This document shows, one piece after another, positions 53,435-63,429 of a DNA stretch of 64,000 nt (position 1 is its first letter; every line of letters begins with the position of its first letter). The DNA comes from Talpa occidentalis. Its lineage: Eukaryota; Chordata; Mammalia; Eulipotyphla; Talpidae. Both the position numbers and the translations under genes were made by a program. The notes below the pieces were generated by a model. The model was given only the letters and a program-made list of their open reading frames with translations. It was not told where the DNA came from and searched no databases. The stretch lies in the NCBI RefSeq assembly GCF_014898055.3, contig NW_023601754.1, forward strand, positions 52,011,013 through 52,075,012, given 5' to 3'.

Positions 53435-53823
53435 CCGCCCCTGTCTCCACACTCACGGCCGCCCCAGCGCCTCTGGGGGAGCGTGGACGCCGCGTTGCTG
53501 CTGGCCCGGAGGAAGGGTCTTCCTCTGGAGCGGGCTCGGACTGGCCGCCCGCCATGCCCACCTCTGGGGCTGGGGCTCACGTCTCTGCGGGTCCTTGTCC
53601 CAGAGACCTGGGAGCTGAGTCAGGTGCCGCCCCCGGGGCAGTGACAACCCGGACTCCAGGGCCAACCAGCACACGCGTGGGCTCCACACACCGCGAGGCC
53701 CACCAGGAGTGCCCCCACTCTCCCGGGGACCCCACTCTCCTGGGGCCCAAGGGCACCCCTTTTTTTCACCATTCTCAGCACACCAGGGGTTTGGAGGTGT
53801 TTGTGGAGAGCCAAGCCCGGGCA

Positions 53824-53840
53824 GTTTGCATACAAAATGG
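53824..53840 (+). promoter_or_regulatory. OCT-like octamer beside the ICR
   Basis: GTTTGCATACAAAATGG: seven of eight bases of the octamer ATTTGCAT, followed by ACAAAATGG, which resembles SOX and YY1/ZFP42 words. In human, OCT4/SOX2 sites in the ICR protect the maternal allele from methylation. The role here is inferred. Confidence 0.45.
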
Positions 53841-54019
53841 GAATCTGCATCTCTAAGGCCTCCCGCCTCCTCCCAGGAAAGGCTCCCTAGCCCAGGCCCT
53901 CTGGGCCAAGCTTCCACAGACCCTCCCATTCGCCCCTCTGCCCCCAAAGGGCCAACAGGCGGCAGCTCCCCCAGGCCTCAGAGTCTGCCTGGGAGCACCC
54001 CTCTGTAGGGTAAGGTAAA

Positions 54020-54715
54020 AAAGTATCAGGCTTTTCTGCCCTCCCTCCATTAGGATGGACGATGGAGCCCTGCGGTCCCGGATGCAGGCCTGATGGCGGC
54101 CCCTGGAGCGGGGCGTGGGCCTATGGAGATGGGATTCACCTGGGCTCATACTGGGCTTATAAGGGCGGCGTCACGGGGACGCCCGCAGAGAGAAAGAACC
54201 ACGAGAAGAGCAGAGAGCAGAGGCCTCCAGAGAAGGCCGGAGAGCCCAGACAGAGTGAAGATTCGCTGGGGGCTGGGAGGCCCGCCCGCCGTGCGCCTGG
54301 TAAATCACAAGAGGAGCCTGAAAGCCACTGAGGGCTCCAGGGCTCTCCTCCCTACCCCGTCTGCTCGGCTAGTAGAGATCCTGCCCCTTCCTGCCCTTAC
54401 ACCCTCGCATCTGTACCCTCCTCCCACAGGGTACCCTGTCCCACGCCCCGTGGCCCCCTTCCTCCTGCCCCCTCCGGGTATCCCCCTCAGGCAGGTACTG
54501 GTGCTGACCTCTCACCGGGGTTCCCTCCTCTCAGTGGCCTCTGCCCCTGCACTCCCTTGAGTAATATCGGGGTAAAGTGTCGCCCCATTTCCAATGACTT
54601 GTCATTGTCCTCTCAGGAGAGGGGGAACTATCGGGGTGCCATTTAATCAGGTTAAAAACTAAGTCCCGCCCCCCCAGGGAGGTTTGAGAGGCTTGAGAGG
54701 CTTGAGTAGCTGAGG
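54020..54715. other. Non-coding segment, possibly an old LTR scrap
   Basis: Less GC-rich DNA with a TATAAG, a GAGTAATATCGGGGTAAAG word and a polypyrimidine run. The composition is faintly like an LTR remnant, but no terminal repeats, primer site or viral protein frame could be shown, so the class stays open. Confidence 0.25.
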
Positions 54716-54726
54716 GCGGTGAGGAG

Positions 54727-54740
54727 GTTGCCATGGGAAC
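54727..54740 (+). promoter_or_regulatory. RFX X-box, perfect palindromic type
   Basis: GTTGCCATGGGAAC matches GTTNCCATGGNAAC at all fixed positions. It lies 4.3 kb upstream of the H19 start, beyond the ICR. Confidence 0.6.
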
Positions 54741-55445
54741 CGGGCCCTGGGACAGGCGCTAGGGCCTGGAGGCGGAAGCCGCAGACTGGTTCCGTGTCAA
54801 AGGTCAACGCCAGACCCTACCCGAGCTCGGGACCAGACCCCAGCCTAACGGGTCCAGACTGGCTGCGTCTGAGAAGCCTGCGAAACGGTATGAAAGGGAG
54901 CCCCAGCCCTCTCCCGCAGGGAGTTCCAGGGACCCCCTGTTTGTTCTCCGCTCTCTGGCGGCTCCTGCGCCCTCTCCCGCCGCCAGCTGCCCTCTCGCGT
55001 GAGTCGAGGCCACTCACCCCCCGGTCTGCAGACGCAGCCTCCGGCCCTGCCTGACCTGCCCCTAAGGGGCCAGGCCCCGGCCATGGAGCCTCCTCAGCCC
55101 CTCGGACTCCTCCCTTCCCAGCTGCCAGTGGGGCTGCGAGGTCCGTGGTGTCCCCCACAGCACCCACCGCCTGCCCCACGCCCGGCGAGCACCACAGCAG
55201 GACCCTGCGTCCCTGAGCACAGGCCCTGTGGGGCCATGGAGACTTCTCTGCTCTGCCTCTGGAGACGCAGCCTCCCCGGCCGAGCCCCATGACAGCTGGC
55301 CCCCGTCTGGGGCATCCTGGTCCAGGAAGGCTGGGCAAGGGTCCATGTTTGTTTGGGTGGACCCCACAGATTTATTTTTTAGCCCCTTATGCTGCTAACT
55401 GACCCTTCCCTCTCCCTTCCTTACACACCAAGAGGCTTCTCTGTT

Positions 55446-55460
55446 AGAAGCTTCTAGAAG
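55446..55460 (+). promoter_or_regulatory. Heat-shock-element-like triplet
   Basis: AGAAGCTTCTAGAAG contains GAA-nn-TTC-nn-GAA with exact HSF spacing (GAA 55447-55449, TTC 55452-55454, GAA 55457-55459). No nearby gene is visible, so it may be chance. Confidence 0.4.
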
Positions 55461-55469
55461 GTATGTTGT

Positions 55470-56815
55470 TGTAGCAGCACAGCTACCCGCCTCCCTTGCA
55501 GCTATGTGTGTGGGCTGATCTGTGGCCAGAGTGCCCTGAGTGCCATCCTGGCGTCAGGCCTCTGCCCCTTGCCTGACCAGCCTCCCACAGAGGTGGTGCG
55601 AGTGGGGGCACTGCTGTGGGCAGGCCTGACTTGCCCTCGTGGGTTAGGTCCCTCACGGCCCTGGAGGCCATGACTCCAAAGTGGAGGAGTAGGCTGGGCT
55701 GGATCCTTGGAAGGAGACTCTGACAGGCCTCTGCCCCCAGAGCAGCCCCCTTGGGGTCCCCCGCCCCGTGCCTTCCACCTCGGTTCCCAAATGGCCTTCT
55801 GGGTGTCTGAGGCCAAGGGCCCTCCTCCTAGGGGCCTGGTCATCCAGGCAGGGCCACCTCCTCCAGTGACCACTCTCACTGTGTCTCATCCACACGAGGT
55901 CACGGTCACAGGTTTCAGATGGACGTGCCCAAGGGCCACGCCTCCACCATGCGAGCTGGCGAGACAGGCATCCCCACGGCCCTGGCCTGCCCAGGTTCTT
56001 TCCCCTGTGCCTGCTGGGCTCAGGCCGCCCTGGAGCTGAGGCAGCAGCCCCAGCAGCCCCGGTTCAGTCCTTGAGTTGCCCCATGGGGGCTCGGTGCCGT
56101 TGCCCGCGACATCCCAGCTCCTGAGAGTGAGAGGAGACGGCCGTGCAGAGCAGGCCCCTCACCCCCCGCTGCCCCCACGGCTCTTCCCTGCACCCCTGCC
56201 TCTGGCTTGGGGCCCTGCAACCTCCTGCCCTCCCTCATAGCCTGGGGGAGTCTGCTGACCCTGGAATCTGGGGGGCATTTTCTGTAGCTAGGGTTCCCAG
56301 GAGCTCCCCACAGGGGACCCCTCCTCCTCCTGCATGCTGGAGCTTCCTTCCTGCCCCCAGTCTCCCTGGTCACCCTTCCACAAGCACGGCCTGAGGCCAG
56401 AGCCCCCCCCAAAGACAGCCCAGGCCGGGCCTGGACTGCCCCACAGACCGGCCCCTCGATGGCCAGACCCTCTCCTTGACCCCTGCCCTCTCCCCCGCCA
56501 CAGTGACCGGAATCTCAGTGAGTGAGCATGGACCCCCACAGAAGGGGAGGACCCCCGCTGCACTTTCCTGCGGGGAGGTGCCGCCCCTCCCCGCCTGCCC
56601 CCAAAGTGTGCGCCGGGGCTGCCGCCTCAGTGGTCTTAGCCCCAGCCCAGGCCCGGGCTGGAGGGGAGACGTTTGTCAAGTGGGTGGGCGGGTGAGGCTC
56701 GAGCAAGCCGGTCTCAGGGAGAGGAGACTGCTCACGCTCCCACTGTCCAGGGTGCGTCCCGCTCCAGCCCACCCAAGAGGGAGGGAGGCCGCCTGCTCCA
56801 GCCACGACTGCGCCT
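55470..56815. other. H19-upstream intergenic, nothing recognised
   Basis: GC-rich DNA with no gene or repeat that I can support. Confidence 0.4.
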
Positions 56816-56817
56816 GG

Positions 56818-56880
56818 CCCCTTCTAGAATCATCTGGAAGTTAATCCCTTAGAAAACATAATTCAGGCTTCTCAGCACAG
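56818..56880. other. AT-richer island, possible conserved element
   Basis: TCTAGAATCATCTGGAAGTT then AATCCC and TTAGAAAACATAATTCAGG form an isolated AT-rich patch in GC-rich flanks, 6.4 kb upstream of the H19 start. The nature is unknown. Confidence 0.35.
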
Positions 56881-57099
56881 CCCCTCCGGTGGGAGCCAAG
56901 CAGATGGGCCAGGGGCCTGGACGCTCTCCCGCCCCCGGACGCGAGGCCCCCCAAAACTGGCACGGTGTCCACGGGGCCGCCGGCCTCGGCCAGGAAAATG
57001 TCAGAGCCCTGACCACCTGACTGGGCCCCGTCCGTCCTCCCGGCGGCTCCCGCCACGGACAGCACATTCCTGAACACTGAGGCCACGCGCTGGGGCTCG

Positions 57100-58480
57100 G
57101 GGCTGGAAGCCAGGCCAGGGCCCCCGGCCCCTCACGGCCCCCGCCTCGCCCGTCCGCCTGACCCTCGGGCTGCCGGGAGACGGGTCTCTGCCCGCAGCTC
57201 TGGCCTCGCCCCGTCGGGGTCCCTCTTCCCTGGGCAGACCCCGGCTCTCCGAGCGGCAGCCCGAGAAGGGCCCGCGCCTGTCCTCCCCCACGCCATGTGG
57301 CCCGATGTCCCCGTCGCCCTCCTGTCCCCTGCCCGGACCCGGGGCTCCCAGGGGCAGGGCTGGGGTCGTCCCTGCTGCCCAGACCAGGCAGCCCCTTGGA
57401 GGCCGGGAGGAGGGCGGGGGCGGAGGGGCTCCGGCCGGGGCAGCGAGCACCCGCCCTGGGGACGCGTCTCCAGCCCTGCAGGCCCCGGGCGGCTGCCATC
57501 CTCCGGGAGGAGCGGGCGGGGACCTCGGCCTCTGAGCCCGACCCCCAGACGGCGCCCGCTGTCCCGCTGGAGCAGGCGGGAGGTGCCAGGGCGAAGCTGC
57601 GGGCAGCCGCGGGCTCTGGGTGCAGGGGTGTGCCCAGACCTCGGGGGACCCGGGTGCCCAGCGGCGCGGGCGGAGGGTGTGGAGGAAGGGGCAGCGGCGG
57701 GGGTCGCGGGAGGGCGGCTGGTGTGTGGCCCCGCGGTCCCGGGCAGGAAGCAGGGCCTGTCCTCTGCCTCACCCCTCACGCCACATATTTCCAGGAAGAA
57801 GTCACTTCCACTTCCAAGGCCTCGCGGAGGCGGGCTCTGCGGGAGCTGTTCTGGGGGGCCCCCTAGGCCTCCCTGCCTGAGCTCACGCGGACGGTCAGCG
57901 GCGGCCCCCGCGGCCCCGCTCGCCAGGATGCCGGCGGCCGGCGCCAGGGGTCTGCTCGCGGCCAAGGACAGGCGCGAGGCCCCTGCAGGTGCGGCCCCGT
58001 GGGCCGCTCGCATCCGGCCTGCGAGCCGGTTCCCACACTCCGCTCCAGCCGCAGCCCCGGCCGTCTCAGCGGAGGGAGGGGGCTGCCGGCCCCGGCCCCT
58101 GCCCGCCCTGCCCGGGACCTCGCCGGCCCCGCTCGGGCTACCCCCACCCCGCAGAGGGCCCGGAACCCCGCCAAGGGGGCCGCGCGCTCTTGGCCCCACA
58201 CCCGCCCTCCCTGGGCGCTGGGGCGTCGCCGCCTGCTGGGGCGCTCTGGGGGGCAGGCGGGCTCCCCCAGAGTGGCTGTGCGTGGGGAGGGCCCTTCACA
58301 GTGGTGGCTGAGGTCATGGAGGCCTTGACCCCCGGACTGAGACCCCCAAGAGGAGGGCTCGGGACCCGGACCCGCACAGAGGGACGGGCCTGCGGACGCG
58401 GGGAGGACGCGTGTCCGCACCCGGGAGAGTCTGGGGGACCTGGCCCCTGGCCCGGGACCCTGCTGTGACGTCCCTCCCCG
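57100..58480. other. CpG-rich segment without recognised gene
   Basis: CpG-dense DNA that could be a CpG island. A STAT-type palindrome TTCCAGGAA (57789-57797) followed by CACTTCC/CTTCC ETS-like words sits in the middle. No splice-framed exon was found. Confidence 0.4.
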
Positions 58481-60594
58481 TCATGCCGTCGCATCTTGGC
58501 GTGCCCCCTCCGGGGAGCTGGAAACGCCCCTCCACAGGACTCACTTCTGCCCCCGCCTCGGCCGGCCTTGCTGGGGTGCTGCCCCCGCCCCCTGCCCTGG
58601 GGAGCCCCCTCTCTTTACCCCCCCCCGGGTCCCTCTGTTAGAACCCGGGCAGGGCCTTCTCGGCGGGGTTGCCTGCCCTCTGTCCGTGTGGGGGGCGGCC
58701 ATGCTGGGGCCTGCGGCGCTGGGGGGCTGGCGGAGGCTGCCTGGGCCACCCCTCCCCTCCGCCCTGAGCACAGGGCCAAGGCCGGGGCTGGGGCTCGGGT
58801 GCCCAGGGAGCTCTGCCTGGGTGTGACCGGGGTCTCCCCAGGGCTGTCAGGCTCCCGCTCCTGGGAAGCACCCCGAGACCCAACCGGGTGCTGGCCCTGC
58901 CGGCCAGCGAGGCCCCGGGAGTCAGAGTGCCCAGAGGCTGGGGGTCAGGGGCACCCCGTGTCTCCTGGGCTCCGGTCCCTTCGGCCCGTTTCCACGGGAC
59001 ACGTGGTCCCTTCCCAGGGACAGTGGGGCCCTAGCGGGTGACCCAGCCTTTGCCCCTTGACCCCACGCCGGCCGCGTGCCCCTTCCCTGGTGGCTGCTGA
59101 GAAGCGGCTCGAAGCCCTGCCCGGCCACGCGTGCCCCCGCCGTGCCAGGCCGGGCCGGGCAGCCTTCGCGGCTGGGGGGCCGGTGCCCAGGCAGGCCTTG
59201 CGCGGGGCGGCCCCTCCTCCCTCTCATCATAAAGCAGGAATCTGCCTTCCGGCTGCCTGGCGCTGCCCGCGAGGCCCGTTCCCGGCCGCCTGGGGTGGGG
59301 GCGGGGCGGCGGCCTGTTTTCATGCTTTTGCAAGAGCAGGGAGGGGCGGCCGCTGGGGAGGCCGCGCAGAGTCTCGGGACCCCACTCTCCTCCGTCCACT
59401 GCGGCTGCGGTGTCTCCCGCGCCCTCTCCCTCAGGGGCAGGCTAGGCCAGGGCAGCGGGGCGCCCTCTACCCTCTGACCTCTGAACCCAGGGAGCTTCGG
59501 TGTGTGGCCTGCCTGCCCACCTCCTGTCATCCCCCCAAACCAGCGGGCGGCTCCGTGGGGACGGGCGCCCTGCCCCCAGGAGTGGGGCCTCCCCCGGGGC
59601 AACAACGGGCTCTTGACAAGTTGCCCTTTGTGGGCTCCTGGGTCCCCAGACATTGCTCTCACCAAGCCCAGGCTAGACCATCACCCCCATCTGGCCAGGA
59701 GCTCAAGCCACGCACCCCTCCTCAGCCCCAGGCCTGCCCAGAGCCGGTCCCTGAGTGGCACCCACATCTGGCCACCCTCTCCTCTGGGGACCCCTCAAGG
59801 GCCTCACTCTCAGCCCACTGTGCTTGGCTGCCCCCAACTCCCTACCCGGGGATGGGGACACAGGGACTTGCCGAGGGGGGCTGGCAGGGGAGGCGGGGGG
59901 CGAGGGCCTGGATGGGCGGGCTGGCCCTTCCGTGGGGAACCTGAGCCCAGAGGGGCCGCCTTCCTCCTGTCTCTAGCTGGAGGCCCAGGGCTGGCCGCCG
60001 GGCAGGCCTCACGGGGTGGTCCCACCTGTCCCTCGCCCGCCGCCTTGAAAGGTCCCGAGCTCTGCCCTGGGCCGTGCTGGGCGCCAGCCCCTCTGCCTGC
60101 GGCCCCGACTCCTTGGCCCCCGCGGAGGCCCCGCCTCCCCTCCCAGGGCGCTGGAGCTCCCAGAAGACTCTGGGTGCAGGGACGCCAGCCCCACAGGAGC
60201 CCGGACCCTTGCTCCCCACCCCAGAGCCACCACAGGGCTCCTCAGGGCCTGGAGGGCTGGAGTGGGGTCCTCCCCGAAGCCAGTGTGGGGCTTAGAACTG
60301 AGGGGTTCAGCCTGGGCACAGCCTAGTTCTGACTCCGTCCGCCTCCCCAGCCCCGTCTTGAGGTCACCCACAGCCTCGGCTGCCACCGCCGGCCCCACAG
60401 GCCCCTGGCCCGCTGCGGCCAGGTCATCCCGCGGAGGCCTGCCGGGGGCCGCAGTCCGAGTGGGAGGCGGGTCCCTGGGCCGTGGAGCCTGGTGGGTGGG
60501 CGGCTGGGGTGGCGGGGCCAGCCAGGCCCGGGGCGCCAGCCTGGCCCCCCACTGCACCCCACCGCGGGCCGCCGCGCCGCTGCCAGCTCTCTGA
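58481..60594. other. H19-upstream intergenic with one possible conserved patch
   Basis: Mostly featureless. At about 59,222-59,340, CATCATAAAGCAGGAATCTG and CCTGTTTTCATGCTTTTGC form a less GC-rich patch that may be conserved. Confidence 0.35.
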
Positions 60595-60685
60595 GGGGCA
60601 TTGTTATTAATATTATTATTACAGCCGCTGCAAAAACACCGCACTAGCGCCCCGCGAGTGATTTATTTAGCGTGTGGCTGAGCCG
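60595..60685. promoter_or_regulatory. AT-rich block 10.2 kb upstream of H19, candidate conserved element
   Basis: TTATTAATATTATTATTA (60604-60621) followed by CAGCCGCTGCAAAAACACC and GTGATTTATTTAGCG. The sharp change from about 75% GC flanks suggests constraint. Mouse has H19 upstream conserved regions (HUC1/HUC2) with mesodermal enhancer activity; equivalence is a guess. Confidence 0.4.
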
Positions 60686-61654
60686 GGCCGGCCAACTCTG
60701 CCGGTGTTGGGAGGCAGCGCCTGGCAGGGAAACCTGGCGGGGCCGCCCGCCGGCGCCTCCAGGCAGACACCAGAGTCTCGGCCCCTCCCTCCAGCCAGAG
60801 GCCCCGCTCAGGATCCCCGGCCAGGCAAGGCCCCTGGGGAGGGGGCAGCGGCCCTGCCTCAGGGGGACCCAGCAGGCCTCTGGGGTCGGGAGGTGCGCGC
60901 AGGGAAGGTGGGGTGCTCCCCCCCAGTGAATATGTAGTTCCAGGCTGGCCGGCAGGCAGGAGGCTGGACTGCTGTGCCCGGCTCCACTGGCACCATGAGG
61001 GAGCCTGTGAGGGCCCCGGACTCAGGGGAGACCAGTGGGGACCCCCAGCCCCCAGGCTTCACAGCACCAGCCCTCTTCCCCCAACCCCAACAGCCCAGGG
61101 CTTCACTGCCCGCAGACCGGCATCCCGGACTGGGGCCGCCCCCGCCCCCCAGGAGGAGGCTGTCGCCTCCTCGCCCTGCGGGCAGTGCCCACGTGTGCTG
61201 CCCAGCTGCGTGACCGCAGACCCCGCCGGGGGTGTCGAGGTCTTGGGCAGCCTCTGCGCAGGAAACAGTTGCTTCGGGCTCCCAGTGCCCACCCGCAGCC
61301 TGCAGAAGCGAGGGGCAGGGCAGCTGAGAAGCTGGGGCTCAGCGTCAGGAGCTGCTGAGGGGCCCTGCAGTGTCCCTCCCACCCCAGCCACGCAGACGTG
61401 GCCCCCGGGAGAAGGCCGAGCTCACTCTAGGCGAGTGGGCGTGGGAGGGGCCCCCTGGCCAGGGCTGCAGGTCTCACTCCAGTTCTGACTTTGGGTGGAA
61501 AAGGCGCTTGGGCGGCAGGTTGGGGGACAGCACGGTGTGGAGGCAGCCCCTGGGGGCAAGACACCCCACCCGGAGCGGGAGGGCCTGAGGCTGGCACGCT
61601 CCGTGGCCGGGCTCGGGTGGGATGCGGCCAGCGGCTTCCACAGAGCTGAGTGCT

Positions 61655-61750
61655 CGGCCCCCCTTTTATGGCTTGTAAAAGGATTGTAAACCCCATGTGT
61701 GCACAAAGTGCACCCTATAAATGGCTCCTGTAACAGTGACATTTGCAGCG
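61655..61750. promoter_or_regulatory. Candidate SRF-type mesodermal enhancer
   Basis: CCTTTTATGG (61662-61671) is a perfect CArG box and CTATAAATGG (61715-61724) a one-mismatch CArG/MEF2-like box, 53 bp apart, inside a less GC-rich island 11.3 kb upstream of H19. The role is inferred. Confidence 0.42.
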
Positions 61751-61759
61751 GCGCCCCGG

Positions 61760-63180
61760 GAGTGCCATCAGGAGGGCCTGGGTGGGGCGAAGGGGGGGCA
61801 GGCCCACCTCACCCTGGCACGAGCTCCCAGGAAAGCCGGCCCTCTGCACCCCCTTGGTGGCGTGGGCCCCGGCTTGGGTGCTGACGTCTGGGGCTCTGCA
61901 GCCTGTTCCTTGATGTGGGCGCCCCCAGCCCCCAGACTCGTTTTCCCCAGGTGACCCAGCCCTGGCTGTGGGGAGGAGCGGGGAGCAGGCGGCCCCAGCC
62001 CACGCTCCTTGCCACCCAGCGCCCAGGCTGCAGTCCCCAGTCCGAGCTCCCTAACCAGGGCAGGGCAGGCCGGGAAGCTCTGGGGCCTGGGCCTCGCTTC
62101 CCGTCCCGGCCTGCCCCACCTCGCTGGAGGCGGCCGGGAGGGCACCCAGCACCTGTGAGGGCTGATTTCCTGTAAGGTTCCCGTGCGCGGACGGTGACCC
62201 GCGCGGAGTGACGGGCCGCCTGCCGGGCGTGGACGGCAGAGGCCTTTGGCCGTGGCCTGTCCTTGGCCAGTGAGAGCTGAATCCTCTCTGCGTAGCGCAT
62301 TCTGGTGGGAATTGCCGGCTCCCGTTCGTCGGGCACATCACCTCCCACAGAAGGTCCTGAGCCCACTCGGGGGACCGCGGGCCGGGGCTGTCCAGGCCTC
62401 GCAGCCGGCTCCGGGGCAGCGCCCAGTCCCCTACCGGCAGGACACAACATGGGGCCCAGGCCTCCCTGCGCCCAGCCTGAGAGCAGACCAGGGTCTGCTC
62501 TGAGCTCACGGAGACCCCAGGGCAGTGTGGGCAGGCAAGTGGGGGCAAGGCAGGGCGAGAGGGCAGCAGCCGGCCCTGTCCTCGCTGAGCCCTCCACCGC
62601 AGGGCCTGCCCTGGCCGAGCCTCCAGCTCAGCGTAGGCCTGGGGCTGGCGGGCTAATGAGGGAGGACCCTGCAGGCGGCAGGGCCGAGGGGCGGGTGGGG
62701 ACCCTGGAGGCCCCTGGGAGGGCTCAGGGCTCCCGACTAAGCAGGTACAGGCACTGGCCCCTTGCAGGACAGACCTGGAGTCCTGCCAGCCTCTGCGCGA
62801 CTCCCTGGCCCTCCTGCTGCCCTGCTGGACGGGGTCCACTGGTCGCCAAGGGCCACCCGGCTTGAGGCAGGAAAAGGCCCCGGCCTCCGTTCGCGCGGCC
62901 ACGTGGCAGCCTGAGAGCCGGGCCGGGCCGGGCCTGTCTGCCCCTCCTGGGTGGGCTGCTGGGCACAGGGGCCGCCCCCAGCCTTCCCGCACCGGGCAGG
63001 CTGCCAGCCAGGCGCAGCTCCTCGGGGCGCACTGGTTCCCCCCTCCCAGCCCCCGCTGGCGGCGAGCCCCTCCGTGATGCCTGCGGCACCCCCGCCCTGG
63101 GGCTCGGGAGGCGCACGCTGGAAGATTTATTCCTTCCTGCCTGTTGGCTGGGCTGCGTGCCTGGAAAGAACAGCGTGTCC
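61760..63180. other. Intergenic, nothing recognised
   Basis: GC-rich DNA. Long minus-strand open frames here are compositional and carry no domain. Confidence 0.4.
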
Positions 63181-63189
63181 CGGGGCGCA

Positions 63190-63425
63190 CACGTGTGTGC
63201 TGCATGGAGGCCCGTAGTGCACATGCGTGCCGGTGCGCGTGCGGGCGCTCAAGGGGTGGCCCGTGTGCCCGAGCCTGGTGCCATGCGCACGTGTGCACAG
63301 GCATGCCCATGTCTGCCATGTGTGTGCCCGTGTGTGTGCATGTGCGTGCGCCTGTGCATGTACATGTGGGTGTGAGGCACACGTGTGTGTCGGGGCGTGT
63401 GCGAGGGCATGCTGTGTGTGCCGTG
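63190..63425. repeat. Degenerate (TG)n with CG and CA
   Basis: About 235 bp rich in TGTGTG, GTGCGTG and CATGTG words, imperfect. It is similar in type to the repeat at 31,020. Confidence 0.8.
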
Positions 63426-63429
63426 TGCT

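Larger units (their letters stand above)
52903..53530 (+). repeat. ICR duplication, copy B
   Basis: Near-identical to 51661-52325, with CTCF sites 4 and 5. Differences include one extra C in a C run near 53,210-53,219 and a few C/T changes. The 577-bp DNA between the copies (52326-52902) is single-copy. Confidence 0.92.
51300..53640 (-). promoter_or_regulatory. H19/IGF2 imprinting control region (ICR, IC1)
   Basis: A tandem array of modules spaced about 410-420 bp, each with one CTCF core of the CCGCGNGGNGGC(A/G)G type on the minus strand. Cores lie at 51351, 51759, 52178, 53001 and 53421; the 823-bp gap between the third and fourth equals two periods and holds a unit without a good core. 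CpG density is high. Position (about 1-3.3 kb upstream of the H19 start) and motif content fit the differentially methylated insulator known in human, mouse and cattle. In the family model CTCF binds the unmethylated maternal copy and blocks IGF2 from the enhancers; paternal methylation stops this. TGCCGC words, the ZFP57 target, recur at 51760, 51898, 52176, 53002, 53140, 53419 and 53625. Confidence 0.9.

Noticed and set aside
54400..54670. Endogenous retrovirus LTR
   Set aside because: Only vague word similarity; no paired LTR, primer-binding site, polypurine tract or viral reading frame was found.
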